The notes under the pieces are model-generated. The model was not told the DNA's origin and did no database searches. It saw nothing but the letters and a program-made list of their open reading frames with translations. 64,000 nt of DNA. Source: Pseudomonadota bacterium (GTDB lineage Bacteria > Pseudomonadota > Gammaproteobacteria > Steroidobacterales > Steroidobacteraceae). The stretch is from NCBI GenBank assembly GCA_021826035.1, contig JAKBBE010000007.1, forward strand, positions 1 to 64,000. The letters are read 5' to 3'. Of the stretch, positions 18,517-27,824 are shown in pieces (position 1 is the stretch's first letter; each line of letters begins with the position of its first letter). Made by a program: the position numbers and the translations under genes.

Positions 18517-20625
18517 CTATGCCACTGCGGTCTCGCCGAGCGCGGGCAGCGCGATCTTGAAGCGCGTGTAGCGTCCGGGATTGGTGCTGACGCCGATTCG
18601 CCCGCCGAGGCTGTACACAGCTTTGGCGACGACGTCCATGCCAGCGCCGCGCCCGGCGTCCATCGAGATCTCGTTGCGGGTGGAGAAGCCGGGCTTGAAG
18701 ATCAGTGCCAGTGCGGCGCGGTTGTCCAACTGGGCGGCCTGCTCTTCGCTCAGCAGCTTCTTGCGCACGGCCGCTTCCTTCAGCGTCTCCGGTGAGAGGC
18801 CGGCACCGTCATCCTCGAACGTCAGCTCGAAGCCGGACTCGACCCGACGGAAATCCACGCGGACCTGGCCGCCGCCGCTCTTTGCCCCGGCGCGGCGGAC
18901 TTCGTCCGCCTCGATCCCGTGCACCGCGGCATTGCGCAGCATCTGAATGAGGCAGTCCTTGAGCGTACCGAGATAGGCGGGCGGGCATTGCGCCAGGCCG
19001 TTCAGCGCCAGCTTGAAGTCCTTGCCGTGATCCTGCGCGAGCCTATGCGCCAGGGACTGCAAGGTCGAGGCGAGTTCGTCCGGGCCGGCCGTCGGGAGGC
19101 GCGGCGCAGGGGTGTTGAGAGTGCCGTCCGCGGCGCTCGGCTGCTCGCGCAGCGAGGAGAGCTTCAGCGTCATCTCGCGCACACCGCGCAGGTGCGCGAG
19201 CAGCTCATCGAGCTTCAGCACCAGCGGCAGGAAGTCGTTGCCGGTGAGCTCGTTGCGCGCCTTGAGCTCCGCAAGCATGTCCTCGAGGTGATGGACGCGC
19301 TGCGCGATGCTCATCAGGTTCAGCGCTGCCGCCTCACCCTTCATCGTGTGCAGCTCGCGCGACAGGCCGGCGAGCTTCTTGCTGAATTCCGCGTGCGTGC
19401 GCGCCGGCTCCTTCAGGATCGCGTTGATGTGCTTCAGGCCCGCCGAGGCGCTGTCGAGGAACGAGCCGAGCTGCAGCGGGTCCGAGTGCAGCATGCCGAC
19501 CATCATGTCGAGCTGCGAATGAGCATTCTCCTGCGCTTCGTGCAGCTCGCGCGCCAGCAGCACGCTCGAGGTGATGTCCCCGACGGCGCACAGCACGTGC
19601 TTGACACCCTTCGGCCCCATGACGCGGTGGAAGTCGAACTGCAGGTAACGGGTCTCTTTGCCGCCGCGCCCGTTGTCCATGTTGACCTCGAGCTGCCCCA
19701 GCGGGTTGATGCTCTTCATGAGGTTCTCGTGCGCCCGCTCGCCCCAGAGCAGCTTGATGAACTTCATCGCGGTATTGAGCGTCTCGGGCGGCACCTTGTC
19801 GCGCAGCAGCTCCTCGAAGGTCAAGCCGGCGAAGGTGCTGCGACCGAACATGTTCGTCAGGGCCTGCGACCAGACCGCACCGATGCGATAATCGGCATCG
19901 AGGAGGAAAAATCCCTCCCGTACCGTGGCAAGGATGTCACGAGTCTGATCCTGCGCATCACGCGCGGCGCGCTCCCCGCGCCCGCGGGCGACCTGCAAGT
20001 AGGCCGCGGCGAGACCGAGCAGCAGTACGGCGAGTACGCCTCCGGAGAGCAGCCAGCGCAGGCGCGAGGCTGCCGCGGCTGTACGCGCCTGCAGCGAGCC
20101 GCTGACCACGGCGAGCTCACGGTGCAGAGCCGCAGCGTTGGCCTGAGCAAACAGTTCGGCCCGGCGCACGTGGGCATAAAACACCCGGCCGCTGCGCGAG
20201 AGTGAGCTGTTCGTGGCGGTGTCGGAGTAGGGCTCGCCGTGATACGAGAGCACCTTGGCGAGCACCGGGGTGTAGTTGGTCCACAGCGCCGTCGCCGCGT
20301 GCATCGCGGCCGGATCGAGGCCTTTCTGGCGCTCGAGGGCGCTGAAGTCGCGATTGAAGCCGCGCACGCTCGAGTCGAGTTCGCCATGGACATGGCCGGT
20401 GTACTCGAGGGTATCGAGTCGCTGGCGCAGGGCGGTCAGCTGCTCGGATATCGCCGACGGATAGGCTTCCAGCTCGCTCGCCTGCTGCAGCGTGGCGACG
20501 TTGGCGCGAATCTGCGTGGCGAGCCTGAATCCTGCGATCAGCACCAGGCCCATCACCGCGGCGAGCACGATGCCGGCTGCGGCGGTGAGCAGCCGGCGGT
20601 TTCGATCAGCGCCTGACAATAACAT
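18517..20625 (-). CDS. CheA-like membrane histidine kinase without CheW domain
   Basis: The 702-residue protein has two membrane helices (about 10-33 and 188-212) enclosing a helical periplasmic sensor domain. A PAS-like domain follows (TRDILATVREGFFLLDADYR). Next comes an HPt-like helical bundle with candidate phospho-His in SRELHTMKGEAAALN, then a CheA-type ATPase domain with N-box IQMLRNAAVHGIE and G-box DAGRGAGMDVVAKAV. It ends right after the ATPase, with no CheW-like regulatory domain, unlike classical CheA. A good AGGAAG ribosome-binding site precedes ATG 20625. It probably phosphorylates the adjacent CheY. Confidence 0.85.
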   Translation of the reverse strand: MLLSGADRNRRLLTAAAGIVLAAVMGLVLIAGFRLATQIRANVATLQQASELEAYPSAISEQLTALRQRLDTLEYTGHVHGELDSSVRGFNRDFSALERQKGLDPAAMHAATALWTNYTPVLAKVLSYHGEPYSDTATNSSLSRSGRVFYAHVRRAELFAQANAAALHRELAVVSGSLQARTAAAASRLRWLLSGGVLAVLLLGLAAAYLQVARGRGERAARDAQDQTRDILATVREGFFLLDADYRIGAVWSQALTNMFGRSTFAGLTFEELLRDKVPPETLNTAMKFIKLLWGERAHENLMKSINPLGQLEVNMDNGRGGKETRYLQFDFHRVMGPKGVKHVLCAVGDITSSVLLARELHEAQENAHSQLDMMVGMLHSDPLQLGSFLDSASAGLKHINAILKEPARTHAEFSKKLAGLSRELHTMKGEAAALNLMSIAQRVHHLEDMLAELKARNELTGNDFLPLVLKLDELLAHLRGVREMTLKLSSLREQPSAADGTLNTPAPRLPTAGPDELASTLQSLAHRLAQDHGKDFKLALNGLAQCPPAYLGTLKDCLIQMLRNAAVHGIEADEVRRAGAKSGGGQVRVDFRRVESGFELTFEDDGAGLSPETLKEAAVRKKLLSEEQAAQLDNRAALALIFKPGFSTRNEISMDAGRGAGMDVVAKAVYSLGGRIGVSTNPGRYTRFKIALPALGETAVA

Positions 20626-20638
20626 GGGGGCTTCCTGA

Positions 20639-22732
20639 TTAATTCGGCAGTTCGAAGCGGATCAGAGTACGCACCGGCACCGAGACCGGTCGCCCATGGA
20701 ATGTCGGCGGCGCGTAGCGCCAGCGGCGGATCGCATCGAGCGCCGCGCGGTCGAAGACGGTCGCGGGCTTCGCTGCGACCACCTTGATGTGGCGCGTGCG
20801 CCCGGTGGGATCCACGACGTACTGCACGGTCACTTCCCCGGAAATGTGCCGGGTGAGTGCCCGGTCCGGATAGGACGGGGAGACATAATGCGTGCGGCGC
20901 AACCGCCGAGCGACATCGGCCAGCTGAGCCACCGTTGGCGGTTGCGGCGTGTCGACCATGGCGGTGGCGGCGTTCAGTGCGGCGCCGCTGGCACCCCACT
21001 GGCGCGCATCGGCGAGGTCGGTGACCGCCGTGGAGCGCTGTCCCGCACGCGCCGCAGCTTCGGCGCGCTGCAGGAGCGCATTGGCGAGCGCACGGTGCAT
21101 CTGGTTCGCGGCCGCCGCGGTGGCCGGATCCGGATGATCTGCCGCCAACGCGTTCAGGTAGTACGCGGCGCTGTCGTGGGCCGGCTGGAGTAGTTCGCCG
21201 GTATCGAGCCGGGCATGGGCTTCGGCGAGCAGCCGCTGCAACCGGTTCTGCACCGCGCTGGTGCGGGCCGATTGGATCTGGTGCTGGACGGCGACGATGG
21301 CTGCTGCGGAAGCACCGTTCGCCCGCGCCGCTGCGAGCGCCTGGCTCTCGATCGCACCTTGCCCGGTGAGACCGGCCTGACGCGCTTGGTTCAGCAGCGC
21401 GCCGATCACGGCCTGCGTGGCGTTGGCGGTGCTCGTGGATTGTGGGTCCAGGGTGCGCAGCTTGGCGAGGGTGCTCGCGGCGCTGGCCGCTCCGGTGAGG
21501 CGATGCGCGGCGATCCGCCGGGTGAGCTGATCAACCAACTTCTGCGTACGCTGGTGGTGCGTGAGGTGAGTCAGTTGGCTCTGCCAGGCCGCAATCTGTG
21601 CCGCGGGCACGCCGCGGCGCGCAGCCTGGGCGATGAGGGCCGCTGCGCTGCTGAGCTGACCGCCGGAGAGTGCCTGATTCACCACGGCACTCGATAATTC
21701 AATGCCGAACGGATGAACGTCACGGTTCGTGGGATCCGCCAGCTGCAGCGTCGCGAGCGCCAGCGCGGCGGCGTTGTAATGTCCCTGGCTGAGCGCGTCT
21801 TTGAACCGTGAAATCACGACGTTGCCGACGCGGCGCAGACCGTCTCGTGCCTCGCCATTGGTGGGATCGACGGCCAGCACTGAGCGATAGAACACCAGAG
21901 CGTTGTCGCCTTTCGGTGCCGTGAAGTGCCGAGCAAACATCGCGCGGCTCGCCTTGACGAGCAGATCCTCGACACGGCCCTGCACGATGGAGGTGTCGAC
22001 GTCGGGTCGCGGCAGTGCTGCGAAGTGAGCCGCGTGCGCGGCGGCGGCAATCGGCCGCTGCAGCACCGGATGCGCTGCGACGACGTGGTGTTTCGGCAAC
22101 AGAAACAGTCCGGCCGCGACCGCAGCCACGGCCACTCCGGCGCCGAGCGTCAGCCACAGGCGCTTGCGCCCGTCGCCGGACGGGGGCTCAGTGGACGCCG
22201 CAGCGGATTCGGCCGGCAGCGGCGTGCGCGCCGCCTCTGCGGCCTGATGCACGGAGCGCACCGGGGCGCTGCGTGGCGCGACTTTTTCAGCCGCATCCGC
22301 CAGGGCTGCATCGAGTACGGCAGACGTCTTACCGGGTTCGATCGGCAGTGGCAGCACCGTGAACACCCGGGTGCCTTTCACGGCCGCGGCAACGGACTTC
22401 TCCGCCCCGGCGGTCGTGAACACGAGAATGACGGCATGAGCGTTGTGCGCGCACGCCCGTTCGACATCCGCGCGCACATTCTCGGCCTCGCGTGCGTCGA
22501 TCGCCAGAATCTGACCGCCGCGGGCCCCCTCGAGGTGTTCCAGTGCGACCTCGAGCGAGTCCGCCGGATGCACGCTGGCGCGCCCGCCGAGAACCTCGCC
22601 GAGTTCGAGCAGGAAATCATCGTGATGCGTGAGCGCGGCGAGATCCACCGGTGCGCGCGCTGCGGCGGACGCCGTGCCGCCAGCGGCATCGCCGGCCGAA
22701 TCGCGAGACTCACTCGGAGCTGAATGGGCCAC
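20639..22732 (-). CDS. TonB-like protein with N-terminal pseudo-receiver domain and repeat-rich periplasmic region
   Basis: The 697-residue protein has an unusual order of parts. Residues ~35-150 resemble a receiver fold (QILAIDAREAENVRADVERA, AVILVFTTAGAEKS, VFTVLPLPIEPGKTSAVL) but lack the conserved Lys. A single membrane helix lies at ~192-213. A long Ala-rich helical/TPR-like periplasmic stretch follows (220-600). A C-terminal TonB domain closes it (YPDRALTRHISGEVTVQYVV, IRRWRYAPPTFHGRPVSVPV). The start is GTG 22732. It leads an operon with the CheA-like kinase (13-base gap), CheY and CheX, linking signalling to TonB-type energy transfer or envelope mechanics. The function is inferred only. 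Confidence 0.8.
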   Translation of the reverse strand: MAHSAPSESRDSAGDAAGGTASAAARAPVDLAALTHHDDFLLELGEVLGGRASVHPADSLEVALEHLEGARGGQILAIDAREAENVRADVERACAHNAHAVILVFTTAGAEKSVAAAVKGTRVFTVLPLPIEPGKTSAVLDAALADAAEKVAPRSAPVRSVHQAAEAARTPLPAESAAASTEPPSGDGRKRLWLTLGAGVAVAAVAAGLFLLPKHHVVAAHPVLQRPIAAAAHAAHFAALPRPDVDTSIVQGRVEDLLVKASRAMFARHFTAPKGDNALVFYRSVLAVDPTNGEARDGLRRVGNVVISRFKDALSQGHYNAAALALATLQLADPTNRDVHPFGIELSSAVVNQALSGGQLSSAAALIAQAARRGVPAAQIAAWQSQLTHLTHHQRTQKLVDQLTRRIAAHRLTGAASAASTLAKLRTLDPQSTSTANATQAVIGALLNQARQAGLTGQGAIESQALAAARANGASAAAIVAVQHQIQSARTSAVQNRLQRLLAEAHARLDTGELLQPAHDSAAYYLNALAADHPDPATAAAANQMHRALANALLQRAEAAARAGQRSTAVTDLADARQWGASGAALNAATAMVDTPQPPTVAQLADVARRLRRTHYVSPSYPDRALTRHISGEVTVQYVVDPTGRTRHIKVVAAKPATVFDRAALDAIRRWRYAPPTFHGRPVSVPVRTLIRFELPN

Positions 22733-23212
22733 AACCCGTCTCCCTCGTTGTTATGAGCGCAAGCTCGGCGTTCCGCCGTCCTCGCCGGTCCGAACCCGGT
22801 GCTGAGTGGCGGGACGACCCCTCGGGCCCGGATGCACGACGTTCTGTCGCCATCAAACCCGCACCTGAGTTTGCGTGCAGTGTCGCCGTTCACACTATTG
22901 GCGCGATGGGCGCTGATGGACGCCGATCGGCGCCGGAAGCGGATGGGAGTGCCGCTGCCGGGCGGCGGATCGACGCCGGTGCGGTCCGCGTGGAACGCGC
23001 GGCTCGACAGTGCGCGTTCAGGAGCCGATGATGGATCGGCGCTACGGCATCGGAACAAAACTCGGATGCCGCCGTCTTAAGAGTCATCGGGCAGCGGGAT
23101 CGCGAGTTCGGTAGCTTTCGCAGAGCGAGGCGCTCCAACCGGTCTGCACAGCGGGCTATCACAGCCGCCTCTCCCGGCCGCCACTGCCGTTCTGGAACGG
23201 GAGGTGATGGCG
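22733..23212. other. Non-coding divergent intergenic region
   Basis: About 480 bases lie between the divergent TonB-like and prkA genes. No convincing gene, hairpin terminator or known RNA was seen. It must hold the promoters of both the chemosensory operon and the prkA cassette. A GGAGGTG ribosome-binding site at 23200-23206 serves prkA. Confidence 0.5.
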
Positions 23213-25213
23213 ATGCGAGCACGAGCCAACCATCCGGATCAGGCGCCGCGGCGCGCCTGCATCGACCACGAAGGGTTCATCGAGTCGCTCAGTTCGTTCA
23301 GCCGGACCCACCGCGCGCAGCGGTGGGAGGGCACGTTCGGGCAATTTCTCGCCGACATCCTGCCGGGGAGCCCCGCCGCGCTGGCGCGCACCAGTCACGA
23401 GTACATCTGGGACATGCTCCGTTGGCATGGCCGCTGCGCGCAGCATTTGGCGGGCGAACAGGGTGCGCCCGATGGACGTGCCGCCGATCCGGCCGGTGAG
23501 CTGTTTCGCCGTGAATTGTTCGGGATCGATGGGCCGCTCGCGCGCGTGGCGGAGTATTTCAAGGCCGCCGCGGGCGGCTCCGACGTCGGGCGGCGGCTAT
23601 TGTTGCTGCTCGGGCCGCCCTCCGGGGGCAAGTCGACGCTCGCGATCCTGCTGAAGCGCGGGCTGGAGGAATACAGTCGCACCGAGGAAGGTGCGCTGTA
23701 TGCAGTGCGCGGCTCGCCGGTGCATGAAAATCCGTTGAACCTGATTCCGGCGAGCTTGCGCGCGGAATTTCGGGAGCGCTACGCCGTCAATATCCCAGGG
23801 GAACTCTCGCCCTGGGCGCGCGATTACCTCGAGCGCGAATTCGACGGAGAGTTCCTGCGCGTACCGGTCGAGCGCATATTTCTCTCCGAGTCCGCCCGGC
23901 TCGGCATTGGTACCTACGCCCCGCACGATCCCAGTACCGCCGACATCGCCGATCTGGTCGGATCGGTCGACCTCGCCAAGGTCGCACAGATCGGTGATGA
24001 GGGGGACTCGCGTGCCTGGTCGTGGTCCGGCGCGGTGTACTCGGCGAGCCGCGGGCTGCTCGAGATGATCGAGATCCTCAAGGTCAAGCGCGAGTTTCTC
24101 TACCTGCTGCTGACGCTGACTCAGGAGAAGAATGTGAAGGTGGCGCGCTTCCCGCTGATCCACCTCGATGAGACGGTGCTCGCGCATACCAACCTCGCGG
24201 AATTCCACCGCTTCCTGCAGGAGAAGGAGAACGAGGCGCTGCTCGACCGTATGGTGATCATCAAGGTGCCGTATGCGCTGTCGTATCAGGACGAGGCGCG
24301 CATCTACCGCAAGTTGGTGTGCGCCGCACCGGCCTTCCGCGACGTGCACCTCGATCCACACGTGCTGAATCTCGCCGCGGTGTTCGCGATCCTCACGCGC
24401 CTGGTGGCGCCGGAGCGTGAAGGGCTCGATCTGGGCAAGAAGCTGCGTCTCTACGCCGGCGAAGCCATCGAGGGCGTGCCGCAGAGCGAGGCGGCGCGGC
24501 TGCGCTCCGAGGCGCCCGACGAGGGGCTGGCCGGTGTCAGTCCACGCTTCATCATCAATGCGATCTCCACGGCGATCACCCGCGGCACCACGCGCAGTCT
24601 GACCAGCATGGATCTGCTGCTCGCGTTGAAAGATGCGATCGAGAGCGATGCGCGCATGGAACTGAAACACAAGAAAGTGTGGATCGACCACCTGGTCACG
24701 GCACGCAAGGAGTTCTACAACCGCTGGGTCAAGGAAGACGTACACCGGGCCATGTTCGCCTCGTTCGAGGAGGAGGCGCAGCAGTTGCTCGAGAAATATC
24801 TCGATGAGGTGGAGGCCTCGCTCGATCACCGTCAAGTCACCGATCCGATCACGGGGGAGAGCCGTCCGGCGGACGAGCGCTTCCTGCGTTCGGTGGAGGA
24901 GAAGATCAAGGTGTCAGACTCCGGCAAGCTCTCCTTCCGCCAGGAGGTGGTGCGCAAGGCCATGGTCGCGTTCAAGGCCGGGGAGAAATTCAAGCTCGCG
25001 AGCCACGCACGCATGCGCGAGGCGATCGAGCAGTATCTGTTCGAGGAGCGGCGCGATGTACTCAGGCTGGTGACCTCCAGCGCCCGACCGGACGAGGAGG
25101 CGCGCCAGAAGATCTCCGTGGTGCAGCAGCGGCTGATCAGCGAGTACGGGTACGACGAGCACAGTGCCAAGGAGGCGCTCAGTTACGTCACGACGCTGCT
25201 CGCACAGGAGTGA
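23213..25213 (+). CDS. prkA: PrkA family serine protein kinase
   Basis: The 666-residue protein has the AAA-type PrkA N-terminal domain with Walker A GPPSGGKSTLAILLKRGLE. It also has the family segments SPVHENPLNLIP, VPVERIFLSESARLGIGTY, the ADLVGSVDLAKVAQIG region and RGLLEMIEILKVKREFLYLL, then the C-terminal PrkA domain. In E. coli (YeaG) it acts in nitrogen-starvation and stress responses. ATG 23213 is chosen over 23207 and GTG 23204 because GGAGGTG lies six bases upstream. It leads a three-gene cassette with YeaH and SpoVR. Confidence 0.95.
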   Translation: MRARANHPDQAPRRACIDHEGFIESLSSFSRTHRAQRWEGTFGQFLADILPGSPAALARTSHEYIWDMLRWHGRCAQHLAGEQGAPDGRAADPAGELFRRELFGIDGPLARVAEYFKAAAGGSDVGRRLLLLLGPPSGGKSTLAILLKRGLEEYSRTEEGALYAVRGSPVHENPLNLIPASLRAEFRERYAVNIPGELSPWARDYLEREFDGEFLRVPVERIFLSESARLGIGTYAPHDPSTADIADLVGSVDLAKVAQIGDEGDSRAWSWSGAVYSASRGLLEMIEILKVKREFLYLLLTLTQEKNVKVARFPLIHLDETVLAHTNLAEFHRFLQEKENEALLDRMVIIKVPYALSYQDEARIYRKLVCAAPAFRDVHLDPHVLNLAAVFAILTRLVAPEREGLDLGKKLRLYAGEAIEGVPQSEAARLRSEAPDEGLAGVSPRFIINAISTAITRGTTRSLTSMDLLLALKDAIESDARMELKHKKVWIDHLVTARKEFYNRWVKEDVHRAMFASFEEEAQQLLEKYLDEVEASLDHRQVTDPITGESRPADERFLRSVEEKIKVSDSGKLSFRQEVVRKAMVAFKAGEKFKLASHARMREAIEQYLFEERRDVLRLVTSSARPDEEARQKISVVQQRLISEYGYDEHSAKEALSYVTTLLAQE

Positions 25214-25220
25214 GGCGAAC

Positions 25221-26390
25221 ATGAACGCACCGGCCGGCGGAGAGTCTCCCTTCAGCGCAGCGAAGTGGTACGAGCTGTTCTCGCGCGGGGCGCGTGACTG
25301 GCTGCGTCACGATGCCAAAGTGCGCGATGCGGTGCGCCGCCACCTGCCGGAGCTCATCCGCAGTGGTGAGATCATCAGCGGTGGCGCGCGTACGGTGCGC
25401 GTGCCGGTGAAGCTGCTTGAGCACTACCGATTCCGGTTGCGCCGCGGCGCCGAGCAGCAGAGCGTGGGCCAGGGCGCAGCCAAGCCGGGCGACGTCTTCG
25501 TCGATCCGACGCACCGCGTCGCTCCACCCGGCAAGGGTCCGGGCGGTGAGGAGGAGGGTGAGGTGCAGCTGCTGCTTGAGCTGAAGGTCGAGGACATGGT
25601 CGAGTGGCTGTGGGAGGAGATGCGCCTGCCGAACCTCACGCCGCGCGCCGGACCCTCGCAGGACACCGAGTGGACCCGCGAGGGTTGGGACCGGCGCGGT
25701 GCGCGCTCCCGACTCGACCGCCGCCGGTCGTTCAAGGAGCTGGTCAAGCGTCGCGCCGCGCCGGGGGCGGTGCAGAGCTTTACGGATGATGATCTGCGCT
25801 TCCGTCAGCTCTCGCAGCGGCGACGTCCCGCGTTGCGGGCCGTGGTGTTCTTCCTGCTCGATGTCTCAGGCAGTATGTCCGAGCGCGATCGTCAGCTCGC
25901 CAAATCTTTCTTCTTCTGGACGGTGCAGGGGCTGCGCCGCCAGTACCGGATGCTCGAGACGGTATTCGTTGCACATACCACCGAGGCGTGGGAGTTCACC
26001 GAGTCGGAGTTCTTCCAGGTGAGCGGTACGGGCGGAACGGTGGCCTCGAAGGGCTTCGGCAAGGTGAGTGAACTCATCGCGGAGCGCTTCGCGACCCAGC
26101 AGTACAACGTGTACGTCTATTACGCCTCGGACGGCGACAACGCCGCGAGCGACACCGCCGCGGCACGCGCGGCGCTCGGGACACTCGTGCCCGAGACGTG
26201 CTTCTGCGGCTACGTCGAGGTCGCGGCGGGCATGTCGCGCCGTCAGGAAACCGAGACCGGTCGGCTGTTCGACGAACGGGCGCTGGCCGGAGGGGCCGTC
26301 GAGCGCTGCGTGCTCGGCGGCTTCGAGGACATCTGGGCGGCGCTGCGCACGTTCTTTGCCGCGCAGGAGCGCGCTGCGGAGGATGCGTGA
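25221..26390 (+). CDS. yeaH: YeaH/YhbH family protein (DUF444)
   Basis: The 389-residue cytoplasmic protein has a charged N-terminal half and a C-terminal von Willebrand A-like domain with a metal-binding MIDAS motif, FLLDVSGSMSERD (Asp214). FHR-like FRLRRGAEQ and the SGTGGTVASKG loop also match the family. It is nearly always encoded between prkA and spoVR, as here, and is thought to act with the PrkA kinase in stress or stationary phase; the biochemical role is unknown. It starts 7 bases after prkA and its TGA overlaps the spoVR GTG start. Confidence 0.93.
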   Translation: MNAPAGGESPFSAAKWYELFSRGARDWLRHDAKVRDAVRRHLPELIRSGEIISGGARTVRVPVKLLEHYRFRLRRGAEQQSVGQGAAKPGDVFVDPTHRVAPPGKGPGGEEEGEVQLLLELKVEDMVEWLWEEMRLPNLTPRAGPSQDTEWTREGWDRRGARSRLDRRRSFKELVKRRAAPGAVQSFTDDDLRFRQLSQRRRPALRAVVFFLLDVSGSMSERDRQLAKSFFFWTVQGLRRQYRMLETVFVAHTTEAWEFTESEFFQVSGTGGTVASKGFGKVSELIAERFATQQYNVYVYYASDGDNAASDTAAARAALGTLVPETCFCGYVEVAAGMSRRQETETGRLFDERALAGGAVERCVLGGFEDIWAALRTFFAAQERAAEDA

Positions 26391-27745
26391 GCCACGAGTG
26401 GCGCACCTTCGTGCCGCGTCTCGAGCAGCTGGCCCGCGATCTCGGGCTGGACTTTCATCCGGTGGAATTCGAGGCGGTGCCCGATTCGTTCATGATGGAG
26501 ATCGCCGTGTACGGCCTGCCGGTGCGCATGCCGCACTGGTCGTTCGGGGTGCGCTACATCTACCAGCTCATCCAGCGACACATGGGCCACTCGCGTCTGT
26601 TCGAAGTGGTGTTCCCCGGCAATCCGGGTCATGCCTATCTCTCCGCCGGCAATGGGCTGGCCGAGAACGTGCTGGTGAGCGCACACGTGCTCGGGCATGC
26701 GGATTTCTCACGCAACAACTTGCTGTTTCAGCGCTGTCAGGGACAGGTGAGCGAGCGGATCGTCGAGCATGCCGCGCAGCATGCGCGTCAGATCCAGCAA
26801 GCCATCGAGACGCATGGCATCGGGCGCGTGGAGGCCGCACTGGATGCGGCGCTCGCGCTCGAGCAGCACATCGACGTCGACCAGCCGCTGCGCCGCGCGC
26901 CCTATCCTCAGTACCTCGAGCCGGCCAAGGCGCTGGCGGACGACGCGTTCCGTCGGCGTTTCGCGGCGCTCGATCCGGCGAGCCCCGCGGCGGGTGCGCC
27001 CGCGCCTCTGCGTGCGCCCCTGCCGCCGCACCCGGAGCGGGACCTGCTCTGGTTCATGGCAGAGTATGCCCCGGAGATGGAGAGCTGGGAGCGGGATGTG
27101 TTTCTCGCGGTGCGCGAGGAGTCATTCTATTTTTATCCCGTATTCGCCACCCAGATCATGAACGAAGGGTGGGCGTCGTATTGGCATGCCCGGCTGCTGC
27201 GCGAGGCGGATTTCATTCCCCAGCAGGCCTATCTCGATGCCATCCGGTGTCACTCCGAAGTGGTCCGGCCGGTGGCGGCCGACGAGCAGGTGGCCCTCAG
27301 CGTCAATCCCTATCACCTGGGCTTTTCGCTCTGGGAGCACATCGTGGCGCGGCGTGGCCTCGATGCGGCCTTCGCGATCCGGACCGAGGATGATGACTTC
27401 GCCTTCATTCGCAACCACCTCACGCGTGATCTGGTCGAGGAGTTGGGTCTGTTCCGCTACCGCGCTCGCGACGGCCGGGCAACCGTGCTCGAGAGCGATC
27501 TCGACGCACTGCACGAGGCGATCCTCGCGCCGAAATATCACTTCGGCGCACCGGCGATGGTCGTGCGACGCACCCGCCCGGACGGCACGCTCGAGCTCGG
27601 GCACGATCATCGGCTCGCCGGGCGCGGTCTTGATCTGGACCGCAGCCGCAAGGTGCTGGAGTACGTGCAGCGCCTGTGGCGTCGGCCAGTGCGGCTCGTG
27701 ACGGTCGATGAGCACGGCGCGGAGCTCGAGCTGTCGGTACCCTGA
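26387..27745 (+). CDS. SpoVR family protein
   Basis: The 452-residue protein carries the SpoVR signatures YGLPVRMPHWSFGVRY, VVFPGNPGHAYLSAGN, HVLGHADFSRNN, FYPVFATQIMNEGWASYWH and NPYHLGFSLWEHI. The conserved His/Glu residues suggest metal binding. It was named for a Bacillus spore-cortex role, but in proteobacteria (E. coli YcgB) it accompanies prkA-yeaH and is stress-related. Start GTG 26387 overlaps the yeaH stop (GTGA), indicating translational coupling; no better start lies nearby. Confidence 0.94.
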   Translation: MSHEWRTFVPRLEQLARDLGLDFHPVEFEAVPDSFMMEIAVYGLPVRMPHWSFGVRYIYQLIQRHMGHSRLFEVVFPGNPGHAYLSAGNGLAENVLVSAHVLGHADFSRNNLLFQRCQGQVSERIVEHAAQHARQIQQAIETHGIGRVEAALDAALALEQHIDVDQPLRRAPYPQYLEPAKALADDAFRRRFAALDPASPAAGAPAPLRAPLPPHPERDLLWFMAEYAPEMESWERDVFLAVREESFYFYPVFATQIMNEGWASYWHARLLREADFIPQQAYLDAIRCHSEVVRPVAADEQVALSVNPYHLGFSLWEHIVARRGLDAAFAIRTEDDDFAFIRNHLTRDLVEELGLFRYRARDGRATVLESDLDALHEAILAPKYHFGAPAMVVRRTRPDGTLELGHDHRLAGRGLDLDRSRKVLEYVQRLWRRPVRLVTVDEHGAELELSVP

Positions 27746-27824
27746 GCGTCGCCGGATCTTTGCGCCCCGCGCCCGGCCGGAGTACCCTCTGAAATCTGAC
27801 TCCGTGCTCGGCGGGGCGTGCTGC

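Noticed and set aside
18919..20205. Plus-strand open frame of ~430 codons opposite the histidine kinase
   Set aside because: The minus-strand frame has clear kinase motifs; the plus-strand translation is Arg/Gln-rich with no domain.
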